Shown here: piece by piece, positions 15,024 to 22,527 of the stretch
Position numbering within the stretch: position 1 is the stretch's first letter
How the letters are laid out: each line of letters begins with the position of its first letter
NCBI GenBank assembly: GCA_018623405.1
Contig: JAAZVO010000001.1
Coordinates: 1 to 32,198, forward strand
Direction: 5' to 3'
Origin: Crocinitomicaceae bacterium
GTDB lineage: Bacteria > Bacteroidota > Bacteroidia > Flavobacteriales_G > Salibacteraceae
DNA: 32,198 nt
Made by a program: the position numbers and the translations under genes
The notes under the pieces: model-generated
Database searches by the model: none
What the model saw: only the letters and a program-made list of their open reading frames with translations
What the model was told of the DNA's origin: nothing

Positions 15024-15410
15024 ATGGAGGTAATTAATACCATCGGAAGAAGAAAAACTTCGGTAGCGCGTATTTATTTAAAGAAAGGTAAAGGAGCTGT
15101 TACTGTGAATGGAAAAACTCTTGAAGAGTATTTTCCTGTTTCTGAGCATCAAAAAAAGGCCTTAAAGCCATTTTCAGTAACCGAAACTGAAGGACAGTAT
15201 GATGTAAATGCAAATGCTGATGGTGGCGGAATAACAGGTCAATGTGAAGCTGTTTCTCTTGCTATTTCAAGAGCATTGGTTCAAATAAACGAAGAGTTTA
15301 AATCTAAATTAAGAGCTGAAGGCTTGATGACTAGAGACCCAAGAATGGTTGAAAGAAAGAAACCAGGTCAGAAAAAAGCTCGTAAGAAATTTCAATTCTC
15401 TAAACGTTAA
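15024..15410 (+). CDS. rpsI: Ribosomal protein S9 (uS9)
   Basis: A 128-residue small-subunit protein whose C-terminal tail reaches the P-site tRNA. Seen: IGRRKTSVARIYLKKGKG at the N-terminus, GGGITGQCEAVSLAISRAL in the core, and the basic tail RDPRMVERKKPGQKKARKKFQFSKR, whose final Lys-Arg is conserved across S9. The ATG lies 2 bases after the rplM stop. A 137-base gap carrying structured RNA separates it from rpsB. Confidence 0.97.
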   Translation: MEVINTIGRRKTSVARIYLKKGKGAVTVNGKTLEEYFPVSEHQKKALKPFSVTETEGQYDVNANADGGGITGQCEAVSLAISRALVQINEEFKSKLRAEGLMTRDPRMVERKKPGQKKARKKFQFSKR

Positions 15411-15419
15411 TTTTTTAAA

Positions 15420-15530
15420 CGTGTTTGGTACCCAAATCGCCTTACTACGCCATTTTTTGGTTAGGCGGTTGTCCGTTACTTGCATAGGATCCGAGGCAGG
15501 CAAACACACTGGCCCGACAGTTTTCGGGAA
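15420..15530 (+). ncRNA. Candidate structured leader of rpsB
   Basis: The 137-base gap before rpsB is more GC-rich than its surroundings and folds plausibly. GTGTTTG (15421-15427) pairs with CAAACAC (15501-15507) as a closing stem. Inside it, 15438-15446 pairs with 15459-15467 (CGCCT/AGGCG extended past one T-T mismatch). After it, CCCGA (15513-15517) pairs with TCGGG (15524-15528), 19 bases before the ATG. No T-tract follows the last hairpin, so it is not a simple terminator. An autoregulatory leader bound by S2 is the natural hypothesis. I cannot assign it to a named RNA family. Confidence 0.55.
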
Positions 15531-15547
15531 AATCTAAATTTTATAAA

Positions 15548-16321
15548 ATGGCTCAAGCAAATTTTGAGGAATTATTGCAAGCAGGTGTACACTTTGGCCA
15601 CCTAAAAAGAAAGTGGAATCCTAACATGTCTCCTTACATCTTTATGGAGAAAAATGGCATCCACATTATCGATTTACACAAAACTGTTGTTAAGCTTCAA
15701 GAAGCTTGTAATGCAATGAAGCAAATTGCTTATTCAGGCAAAAAAATCTTATTTGTTGCAACAAAAAAACAAGCAAGAGATATTGTAGCGAAAAAAGTAG
15801 GTGAAACAGGAATGCCATTCGTTACTGAAAGATGGACCGGTGGTATGTTAACCAATTTCGTTACCATTAGAAAAGCAATCAGGAAAATGGATAGCATTGA
15901 GAAATTGCTTAACAATCCTGAGGCTAATAATATTTCTAAAAAAGAGAGATTATTATTAGACAGACAAAGAGCAAAACTGGATAAAAACTTAGGTAGCATT
16001 TCAGACCTTACAAGGTTACCTGCAGCTCTTTTTATTATTGATATCCATAAAGAGCATATTGCAGTTGCAGAGGCTAAAAAATTGAATATTCCAACCTTTG
16101 CAATGGTAGATACTAACTCAGACCCTAGATTAGTAGATTATCCAATTCCATCTAACGATGATGCGTCTGATTCAATAGAAAAAATCCTTGATTTTATCAC
16201 AGCTTCAATTAAAGAAGGTTTGAAAGAAAGACAAGGAATGAAAGATAAAAAAGCTAAAGAAACCAAAGAAGTAAAAGCTAAAAAAGAAGAAGCTGTTACT
16301 GAAGAGGCTTCACAAGAGTAA
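15548..16321 (+). CDS. rpsB: Ribosomal protein S2 (uS2)
   Basis: A 257-residue small-subunit protein, among the last to join the 30S subunit. Seen: the family opening LLQAGVHFGHLKRKWNPNMSPYIF, GKKILFVATKKQARDIV, TERWTGGMLTNFVTIRKAIRK, and AMVDTNSDPRLVDYPIPSNDDASDSI. The C-terminal tail from about residue 228 is Lys/Glu-rich low-complexity sequence (KDKKAKETKEVKAKKEEAV), common in Bacteroidota S2. It is followed 23 bases later by tsf, the usual partner, and preceded by the candidate leader RNA. Confidence 0.98.
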   Translation: MAQANFEELLQAGVHFGHLKRKWNPNMSPYIFMEKNGIHIIDLHKTVVKLQEACNAMKQIAYSGKKILFVATKKQARDIVAKKVGETGMPFVTERWTGGMLTNFVTIRKAIRKMDSIEKLLNNPEANNISKKERLLLDRQRAKLDKNLGSISDLTRLPAALFIIDIHKEHIAVAEAKKLNIPTFAMVDTNSDPRLVDYPIPSNDDASDSIEKILDFITASIKEGLKERQGMKDKKAKETKEVKAKKEEAVTEEASQE

Positions 16322-16344
16322 TAAACTGTTAAACAATATTTAAA

Positions 16345-17181
16345 ATGGCAACAATAACCGCCGCTGAGGTTAATAAACTAAGAAAGCAAACTGGCTTAGG
16401 GATGATGGATTGCAAAAAAGCCCTTGTTGAAGCCGAAGGTGATTTCGATAAAGCCATCGAAATTTTAAGAAAAAAAGGACAGAAAGTTGCAGAAAAAAGA
16501 GGCGACAGAGATGCTGCTGAGGGTCATGTTATGGCTATTACAAATGACGCAGGAAACGAAGGAGTTATCCTAGTTTTAAACTCTGAAACCGATTTTGTTG
16601 CAAACAATCAAGATTTTATAGATTTTGCTACCACTATTGCCAATACAGCATTAGCTGCAAAAGCAGATTCAAAAGATGCTGTTAATGGTTTATCTTTAGC
16701 AGATGGCAGAACTATTCAAGAGCACGTTACAGATCAAATCGGAAAAATCGGTGAAAAAATTGAAGTTTCTGAGTACGGATACATTGCTGCTGAAGCTGTT
16801 GTAGCTTACAATCACCCAGGAAATAACATTGCGGCCTTAGTTGGGCTTTCAAAAAATGTTGATGGCGTTGCAGATGCAGGTAAAGATGTTGCCATGCAAA
16901 TTGCTGCTATGGCTCCTGTAGCTATTGATGCCGATGGGGTAGCTCAAGAGGTAAAAGATAAAGAACTTGAAATTGGAAGAGAACAAGCTATTCAAGAAGG
17001 AAAACCAGAGCAAATTGTAGATAAAATTGCCCAAGGTAAATTGAATAAGTTTTTAAAAGAAAACACCTTGTTAACTCAAGACTTTATTAAAGATAACAAA
17101 CAATCTGTTGCAGGTTATTTAAAGTCAATTGATAAAGAACTTACCGTAACAGCTTTTAAGCGAATTTCTATCGCTAAGTAA
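16345..17181 (+). CDS. tsf: Elongation factor Ts
   Basis: A 278-residue guanine-nucleotide exchange factor for EF-Tu. Seen: the N-terminal UBA-like domain with LRKQTGLGMMDCKKALVEAEGD, then AIEILRKKGQKVAEKR, and the conserved core SETDFVANNQDFIDFA. The rpsB-tsf order is conserved in most bacteria. It ends with a strong terminator, so rpsB-tsf (with or without rplM-rpsI read-through) is one unit. Confidence 0.98.
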   Translation: MATITAAEVNKLRKQTGLGMMDCKKALVEAEGDFDKAIEILRKKGQKVAEKRGDRDAAEGHVMAITNDAGNEGVILVLNSETDFVANNQDFIDFATTIANTALAAKADSKDAVNGLSLADGRTIQEHVTDQIGKIGEKIEVSEYGYIAAEAVVAYNHPGNNIAALVGLSKNVDGVADAGKDVAMQIAAMAPVAIDADGVAQEVKDKELEIGREQAIQEGKPEQIVDKIAQGKLNKFLKENTLLTQDFIKDNKQSVAGYLKSIDKELTVTAFKRISIAK

Positions 17182-17185
17182 TTTG

Positions 17186-17218
17186 AAAGAGAGAAGGTTT
17201 CCTTCTCTCTTTTTTTTG
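17186..17218 (+). terminator. Rho-independent terminator of rpsB-tsf
   Basis: AAAGAGAGAAGG and CCTTCTCTCTTT are perfect 12-base arms around TTT, running directly into a T-tract (17210-17217). It starts 5 bases after the tsf stop. Confidence 0.93.
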
Positions 17219-17221
17219 TCT

Positions 17222-17229
17222 TAATTTTC
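17222..17229 (+). promoter_or_regulatory. Weak -7 element candidate for pyrH
   Basis: TAATTTTC differs from TAnnTTTG only at the last base and lies 19 bases before the pyrH ATG, directly after a strong terminator that makes a new promoter necessary. The following GGCCCCAAAATT resembles the sequence after the rplM -7 element. Confidence 0.35.
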
Positions 17230-17248
17230 GGCCCCAAAATTCTCTCAC

Positions 17249-17956
17249 ATGAAATACAAGCGCGTTCTACTCAAACTTTCAGGCGAAGCCCTTATGGGCG
17301 AAAAGAATTTCGGAATCGACCACGAAAGGCTTTCGCAATATGCAGAAGAAATAAAAGCAGCAAAAGAAACGGGAGTTGAACTGGCAATTGTTATTGGTGG
17401 GGGCAATATTTTTAGGGGAATTCAGCAGGTTGATGGATCAATAGATAGGGTACAAGGAGATTACATGGGCATGCTAGCTACCATGATAAATAGCATGGCC
17501 TTGCAAAGTGCCCTTGAAAACCTTGGCTTATATACCAGATTAATGAGCGCCATTAAAATGGAACAAATAGCCGAGCCATTTATTAGAAGAAGAGCTGTTA
17601 GACACTTAGAAAAGGGTAGAGTAGTGATTTTTGGCGCAGGAACAGGAAATCCATACTTCACAACTGATACTGCAGCATCTTTACGCGCTATAGAAATAGA
17701 GGCTGATATTATTTTAAAAGGTACACGGGTTGATGGTATTTATTCAGCCGATCCTGAAAAAGATGAAAATGCTGAAAAGTATCATACCATTTCATTTGCC
17801 GAAGTTTATGAAAAGGGCCTTAATGTAATGGATATGACAGCTTTTACGCTCTGCAACGAAAACAAGTTGCCTATCATAGTTTTTGATATGAATTCGCCCG
17901 GAAACCTAAAAAAGGTAATAAGTGGTGAACAAGTAGGAACCATAGTTGAGGTTTAA
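17249..17956 (+). CDS. pyrH: UMP kinase
   Basis: A 235-residue amino-acid-kinase-fold enzyme that phosphorylates UMP to UDP in pyrimidine synthesis. Seen: KRVLLKLSGEALMG at the N-terminus, the glycine-rich VIGGGNIFRGI, GDYMGMLATMINSMAL, FGAGTGNPYFTTDTAASLRA, and the ATP-site segment LKGTRVDGIYSADPEKDE. The length is normal for bacterial PyrH. It is followed 40 bases later by frr, the usual partner after tsf and pyrH. Confidence 0.98.
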   Translation: MKYKRVLLKLSGEALMGEKNFGIDHERLSQYAEEIKAAKETGVELAIVIGGGNIFRGIQQVDGSIDRVQGDYMGMLATMINSMALQSALENLGLYTRLMSAIKMEQIAEPFIRRRAVRHLEKGRVVIFGAGTGNPYFTTDTAASLRAIEIEADIILKGTRVDGIYSADPEKDENAEKYHTISFAEVYEKGLNVMDMTAFTLCNENKLPIIVFDMNSPGNLKKVISGEQVGTIVEV

Positions 17957-17996
17957 TTTATTTAAATCGCTTTTTTTGCAGAGCAAAATTTAAGTT

Positions 17997-18560
17997 ATGA
18001 ACGAGGAGCTCAACATGATTTTTGACATGGCTAAAGAAAGCATGCAAGGATCAATTCAGCATTTAGCAAACGAATTATTAAAAATTAGAGCGGGGAAGGC
18101 CTCGCCAGCAATGTTAGATGGCATTTTTGTTGAGTATTATGGCTCAAGTACACCATTAAACCAAGTAGCGAATGTTAATACCCCTGATGCTAGAACACTT
18201 ACAGTTCAGCCGTGGGAAAAAAGTATGTTAGAGCCTATTGAAAAGGCCATAATAAATTCAAATCTAGGGTTGAATCCTCAAAATAACGGAGACATAATCA
18301 TAATTAATATTCCAACGCTTACCGAAGAGCGAAGAAGAACCCTCCTAAAACAAGCTAAGGCAGAAGGAGAAAATGCTAAAGTTGGAATTAGAAATGCTAG
18401 GAAGGATGCCAACGATGAGGTAAAAAGACTTCAAAAAGATGGTCTTCCTGAAGATATGGCTAAAGATGCCGAAGAAGAAGTTCAAAAAATCACCAATTCC
18501 TTTTCTAATAAAGTCGATGAATTAATCGAAAAGAAAGAAAAGGATATTATGACTGTATAA
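17997..18560 (+). CDS. frr: Ribosome recycling factor
   Basis: A 187-residue tRNA-mimicking protein that, with EF-G, splits post-termination ribosomes. Seen: LLKIRAGKASPAMLDGIFVEYYG, TPLNQVANVNTPDARTLTVQPWEK, and the C-terminal helix region with RRTLLKQAKAEGENAKVGIRNARKDAN. The length is normal. A stable hairpin starts at the base after its stop codon. Confidence 0.97.
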   Translation: MNEELNMIFDMAKESMQGSIQHLANELLKIRAGKASPAMLDGIFVEYYGSSTPLNQVANVNTPDARTLTVQPWEKSMLEPIEKAIINSNLGLNPQNNGDIIIINIPTLTEERRRTLLKQAKAEGENAKVGIRNARKDANDEVKRLQKDGLPEDMAKDAEEEVQKITNSFSNKVDELIEKKEKDIMTV

Positions 18561-18589
18561 AACACTGCCACGCTATGCGTGGTAGTGTT
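18561..18589 (+). terminator. Hairpin after frr, without a T-tract
   Basis: AACACTGCCACGC and GCGTGGTAGTGTT form 13 base pairs (one G-T) around a TAT loop, immediately after the frr stop. It is followed by GGCTAAACC, not a run of T, so it would act as an mRNA 3'-end stabiliser or processing site, or terminate only with help. Confidence 0.55.
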
Positions 18590-18701
18590 GGCTAAACCCT
18601 AAAGTAAACTTTTAAACCTCAAAGCCATCTGAAGTTGGGTTTCGCCAAAAAACTTCCCAAGTTAACAGCTTCAAATCTATCGTATAGCTACCATGACCTT
18701 T

Positions 18702-18740
18702 TACGTAATATGCCCTAAATCAACTACGGTACATTACGTA
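18702..18740. repeat. Inverted repeat upstream of the AlkD-like gene
   Basis: TACGTAAT (18702-18709) and ATTACGTA (18733-18740) are perfect arms with a 23-base spacer, ending 11 bases before the ATG. Each arm contains the palindrome TACGTA. It could be a paired operator or a leader hairpin. The rest of the 191-base gap holds only the frr hairpin, a 20-codon reading frame (18693-18755) that overlaps the ATG as ATGA, and no clear TAnnTTTG element. Confidence 0.4.
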
Positions 18741-18751
18741 TATTTAAACCC

Positions 18752-19423
18752 ATGAATAACCTCGTAAAACAGGTAGCAAATATTTTTAAGATTAATGGCG
18801 ATGAGGCAAATGCAAAACAGATGTCTCGTTACCTCAAAAATAAATTTGAGTTTTACGGATTAAAGCAAGCCTACAGAGCCGAGCTTCAAAAACCCTTTCT
18901 TACTAAAGAAGTTTTACCACCTTTAAATGATATTACCAATGTTGTTAATGCTTGTTGGGCCCACCCCAAAAGGGAGTTGCAATACTTTGGGTTAGATTTT
19001 TTGGTGAAATACTTAAAGCAAATGACTCCAGACCATCTGCTTTATTTTGAAGGGTTAGTTCAAGAAAAATCATGGTGGGATACGGTAGATTACATTAGCA
19101 CCCGATTATCAGGAGAATTATTGAAAAGGTTTCCTGAAAATATTGAGCATTTTGGAGAACGTTGGATTAACCATGAAAACCTTTGGGTAAATAGAATGGG
19201 AATCCTATTTCAATTAAAGTATAAAGAAAATACCAACGAAGCGCTTCTTTTTAAAGGTTGCCTTATGCATGCTAATTCAAAAGAGTTTTTTATTCAAAAA
19301 GTAATTGGGTGGACCTTAAGAGAATATGGAAAAACCAAACCAAATATTGTTGAGCAATTTATTGAAAATAACGATTTTGCACCGCTTTCTGTAAGAGAAG
19401 GTTTGAGGATAATTAGAAAATAA
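18752..19423 (+). CDS. DNA alkylation repair (AlkD-like) HEAT-repeat protein
   Basis: A 223-residue all-helical protein of the AlkC/AlkD type, a family that excises N3- and N7-alkylpurines from DNA. Seen: the opening DEANAKQMSRYLKNKFEFYGLKQ, the WWDTVDYISTRL segment, WVNRMGILFQLKYKE, and KEFFIQKVIGWTLREYGKTKP near the C-terminus. The VIGWTLREY pattern and the length match the family well. Activity on DNA is not proven by motif alone. It heads a closely spaced set of genes with which it shares no obvious pathway; the next gene begins 1 base after its stop. Confidence 0.85.
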   Translation: MNNLVKQVANIFKINGDEANAKQMSRYLKNKFEFYGLKQAYRAELQKPFLTKEVLPPLNDITNVVNACWAHPKRELQYFGLDFLVKYLKQMTPDHLLYFEGLVQEKSWWDTVDYISTRLSGELLKRFPENIEHFGERWINHENLWVNRMGILFQLKYKENTNEALLFKGCLMHANSKEFFIQKVIGWTLREYGKTKPNIVEQFIENNDFAPLSVREGLRIIRK

Positions 19424-19424
19424 G

Positions 19425-20093
19425 ATGAAGAAATTTTTAGTTTTTTTTATTGGGATATGGGCTTTTTCATGCGCCCCCTCCCGATTTGTTGAACCATTGG
19501 AAAAAGGCCAACACGCTGTAGCGTTAGACTTGGGTGGGCAATTAATTGAGTTTGGTGGTTTAATAATTCCAACACCTATGAGTAGCATTAGCTATGGTTA
19601 TGGTTTAGACTCTACTAAAACTCTTTATGGAGGTTTACACACTACCTCCTTACTTTTTGGAAACCTACACCTCGATGCAGGCGCAACCTTTAAGCTACTA
19701 AACCAAACGGGTATTCAACCCAATCTAAGTGTTTCGCCTGCAATTACTTTTATTTCAAGGCCAGGTGCAGATGCTACTAACTTTTGGCCTCGTTTAGATG
19801 TGAATGCTTATTGGAATTATGGAAAAAGGAACAATTATTTTTATGCAGGGGCTACCAACTGGTTTGAGCCTCAAGCAAACAGGGCTTATGGAGAGGCAAC
19901 TTTAAAGCGGTTTTTATTTAACCCTCAAATTGGACATGCCGCCAAGTTTGGAACATGGCAATTACAAACTGAGCTTAAATTTTTGGCTCCGGGAGAGGAT
20001 AATTCATTTGTATTTGTTCCTTATCGCAGTGTATTTGGCAATAACGGAGCCACTGGCCTATACATTAACCTGATTAAAACCTTCGGAAAATGA
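19425..20093 (+). CDS. Predicted lipoprotein with barrel-like body
   Basis: A 222-residue protein of unknown function. The signal sequence has a lipobox-like end (IWAFSC, Cys16), so it is probably lipid-anchored in the envelope. The body is rich in Gly, aromatic residues and short alternating stretches (ISYGYGLDSTKTLYGGLHTT, LHLDAGATFKLLNQ), which suggests beta-strands as in small outer-membrane barrels. It overlaps the following hydrolase gene by 4 bases (ATGA). I do not recognise a named family. Confidence 0.7.
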   Translation: MKKFLVFFIGIWAFSCAPSRFVEPLEKGQHAVALDLGGQLIEFGGLIIPTPMSSISYGYGLDSTKTLYGGLHTTSLLFGNLHLDAGATFKLLNQTGIQPNLSVSPAITFISRPGADATNFWPRLDVNAYWNYGKRNNYFYAGATNWFEPQANRAYGEATLKRFLFNPQIGHAAKFGTWQLQTELKFLAPGEDNSFVFVPYRSVFGNNGATGLYINLIKTFGK

Positions 20094-21013
20094 GAAAAGA
20101 AAAATTAAAGTTTTTAGTTTTTAGTTTGATGGTTTTTGGCTTATCAATAGCTTTTCAAGGATGTGCCAGGTTAGATGATGTTCCTTTCATCAACGAAACT
20201 TTAGAAGAATACAAGTTTGATGAATATGAAGAAGATCCGGAATTTCCGTTGCCTGATGGGATGTATGATGTTGATATGAGTATGGTAACTGAATTAACCT
20301 TACAATCACAAGGAGAAGATGAATCTGAAGCCACCAATATTGCTGCAATCTATGTAGGAGATGTTACCACCATTAACCAAGATAGTATTATAGTTTATTG
20401 CCATGGGCAAAGCCTTCATATGGATGTTTATTGGCCGCGAGTAAAATTATTAGCCCATTGTGGTGGCAAACATCGTTATGGGGTTTTGGAGATGGATTAT
20501 AGAGGCTATGGTAAATCAGAAGGTACTCCAACCGAGCAAGGAATGATTGAAGATGTAAAGGCTTGCCTAAGATGGTTACAAAGTCAAGGAGCAAATAATA
20601 ACAGGGTTTTTATTTATGGTTTTAGTCTTGGTACGGCCCCTTCTACCTATACAGCTGCAAATTTTGATGAGTTTAAGCCTAGAAAACTGATTTTAGAAGC
20701 TCCGTTTGCATCTGCCCAAAACCTGGGTCAAGAATCTACGCTCATAAATTTCAACACTAAATACATTACTGATATTTCTTTTGCCAATGCAGAGGAAATA
20801 AAAAAGGTTAATCAACCGTTTTGCTTATTGCATGGCGAGGAGGATGATTATTTAAAAATCTCAAATGGTGAAATAATTTATAAGAATTACAATGGCCCAT
20901 ATAGCGAGTTTCATAGAATTCCAGGAGCAGACCATGGCGGCGAAATGGGTATTCCGCCTGCTATGGGGTTTGAAGAATACCTCAATACAATTCATAACTT
21001 TTTAAGCAATTAA
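20090..21013 (+). CDS. Lipoprotein alpha/beta hydrolase
   Basis: A 307-residue predicted envelope serine hydrolase. The signal peptide ends in a lipobox (AFQGC, Cys25), followed by an acidic linker (about 36-60). The alpha/beta-hydrolase domain shows MDYRGYGKSEG, the nucleophile elbow YGFSLGTAPS (Ser179), an acidic residue in HGEEDDYLK (about 252) and the His of PGADHGGE (His282). The substrate is unknown; the fold resembles peptidase S9 or lysophospholipase-like hydrolases. It starts inside the end of the preceding lipoprotein gene and ends 2 bases before the histidine kinase gene, so all three are probably cotranscribed. Confidence 0.82.
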   Translation: MRKEKLKFLVFSLMVFGLSIAFQGCARLDDVPFINETLEEYKFDEYEEDPEFPLPDGMYDVDMSMVTELTLQSQGEDESEATNIAAIYVGDVTTINQDSIIVYCHGQSLHMDVYWPRVKLLAHCGGKHRYGVLEMDYRGYGKSEGTPTEQGMIEDVKACLRWLQSQGANNNRVFIYGFSLGTAPSTYTAANFDEFKPRKLILEAPFASAQNLGQESTLINFNTKYITDISFANAEEIKKVNQPFCLLHGEEDDYLKISNGEIIYKNYNGPYSEFHRIPGADHGGEMGIPPAMGFEEYLNTIHNFLSN

Positions 21014-21015
21014 GC

Positions 21016-22527
21016 TTGAATATATACCAACGTAAATTGATGTGGAAAAGGGTACTTTTTGTATTGGCCCTTTTAATTGTATTAAGTTCGTTATGGTATT
21101 CTAGCATTATTGTAAATCGTATTTCTAAAGAAGAGCGCACCAAAGTTCAGCTTTGGGCAGAAGCAATTCAAAAAAAGGCCAACTTGGTAAATTATACCGA
21201 TAAGCTTTTCGATAAGTTAAGAAATGAAGAGCGCAAGAAGGTAGAGTTGTATGTTGAAGCAATAAAGCGTTTAACCAACCCCGACCCAAACTTTAATCCC
21301 GACTATCTTTTTTTAAGCAAAGTGGTTACCAACAATACCACTGTGCCTGTTATTTTGGTAGATGAAGAAAAAAACATTAAAACCACTCGAAATCTCGACT
21401 CTCTGATATCATCAAACGAAGATTCATTATTAAAACAGTTGGTAATAATGGCTTCTAAATACGAGCCAATTGAGATAAACTATTTCGGAAATCAAAAAGA
21501 CTTTGTTTATTATAAAGATTCCCAACTTTTTTCTGAACTCCAAAAGGTATTTAAAGACCTTGAACAAAGTTTTATTAGTGAAGTAGTAAGCAATGCGGTT
21601 TCTGTTCCGGTAATTTATACAGACTCATCAAGAACTAGAATTTTGGCTCATGGAAACTTAGAAAACAGAAAAGTTGATGAATCTACCATGGAAGAAATAA
21701 TCATGGATATGAGTCAAGAAAACCCTCCAATTGAAATAGAACTTACTGAAGGACACTACAATTATATTTTTTACCAAGATTCTTGGATTTTAACACAACT
21801 AAAGTACTATCCAATTATTCAGTTTGGCGTAATTGGTGTTTTTATGCTTATTGCCTACTTTTTATTTAGCAACTCCAGAAGGGCAGAACAAAACCAAGTA
21901 TGGGTGGGTATGGCTAAAGAAACAGCTCACCAATTGGGTACACCATTATCATCATTAATGGCTTGGGTAGAGTTAATGAAGGCCAAAAACAGTGATCCTA
22001 AAATGGTTGAAGAATTAGAAAAAGATGTTGCCAGATTAGGAACGATAACAGACAGGTTCTCAAAAATTGGGTCGGCCCCGGTACTTACTCAACAAAACAT
22101 GGTTGAAGTAATTAAACATGCAATTAGATACATTAGATCTCGATCATCTCAGAAGGTTAAATTCACCATTCAACATGCTTCAACTGAAGATTATTTGGCG
22201 CGTGTAAATATTCCATTATTTGAATGGGTAATAGAAAACCTATGCAAAAATGCCATAGATGCTATGGAAGGGGAGGGCAGCCTTACCATTTCTATTGGAG
22301 AAATAGGAAATCAAATTTTTATTGATGTTGAAGATACAGGTAAAGGAATTTCACAATCACAGAAAAAAACTGTTTTTCAACCCGGTTTTACCACCAAAAA
22401 GAGAGGTTGGGGACTAGGTTTATCGCTTTCTAAAAGAATTATTGAATCTTACCACCAAGGAAAAATATGGGTTAAAGCTACCAAACTTGGAGCAGGAACC
22501 ACGTTTAGGATTTTACTAAATAAGTAA
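21016..22527 (+). CDS. Sensor histidine kinase with duplicated sensor modules
   Basis: A 503-residue inner-membrane kinase. Transmembrane segments lie at about 12-32 and 265-285, enclosing a periplasmic sensor of about 230 residues. The sensor consists of two similar modules (about 98-178 and 185-265), each with a VPVI strand and a Y(K/Q)DS segment, preceded by two similar helices (EERTKVQLWAEAIQKK and EERKKVELYVEAIKRL). The cytoplasmic part has the phosphoacceptor His305 in KETAHQLGTPLSSLM, the N-box NLCKNAIDAME, VEDTGKGI, and GWGLGLSLSKRI. No response regulator gene lies nearby, so it is an orphan here. The start is TTG, 2 bases after the preceding stop; the stop overlaps hemW as TAATG. Confidence 0.88.
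   Translation: MNIYQRKLMWKRVLFVLALLIVLSSLWYSSIIVNRISKEERTKVQLWAEAIQKKANLVNYTDKLFDKLRNEERKKVELYVEAIKRLTNPDPNFNPDYLFLSKVVTNNTTVPVILVDEEKNIKTTRNLDSLISSNEDSLLKQLVIMASKYEPIEINYFGNQKDFVYYKDSQLFSELQKVFKDLEQSFISEVVSNAVSVPVIYTDSSRTRILAHGNLENRKVDESTMEEIIMDMSQENPPIEIELTEGHYNYIFYQDSWILTQLKYYPIIQFGVIGVFMLIAYFLFSNSRRAEQNQVWVGMAKETAHQLGTPLSSLMAWVELMKAKNSDPKMVEELEKDVARLGTITDRFSKIGSAPVLTQQNMVEVIKHAIRYIRSRSSQKVKFTIQHASTEDYLARVNIPLFEWVIENLCKNAIDAMEGEGSLTISIGEIGNQIFIDVEDTGKGISQSQKKTVFQPGFTTKKRGWGLGLSLSKRIIESYHQGKIWVKATKLGAGTTFRILLNK

Noticed and set aside
15349..15537. 62-residue reading frame spanning the rpsI end and the rpsB leader
   Set aside because: It is the shifted frame of the rpsI tail and runs through the structured leader; the composition is not protein-like.
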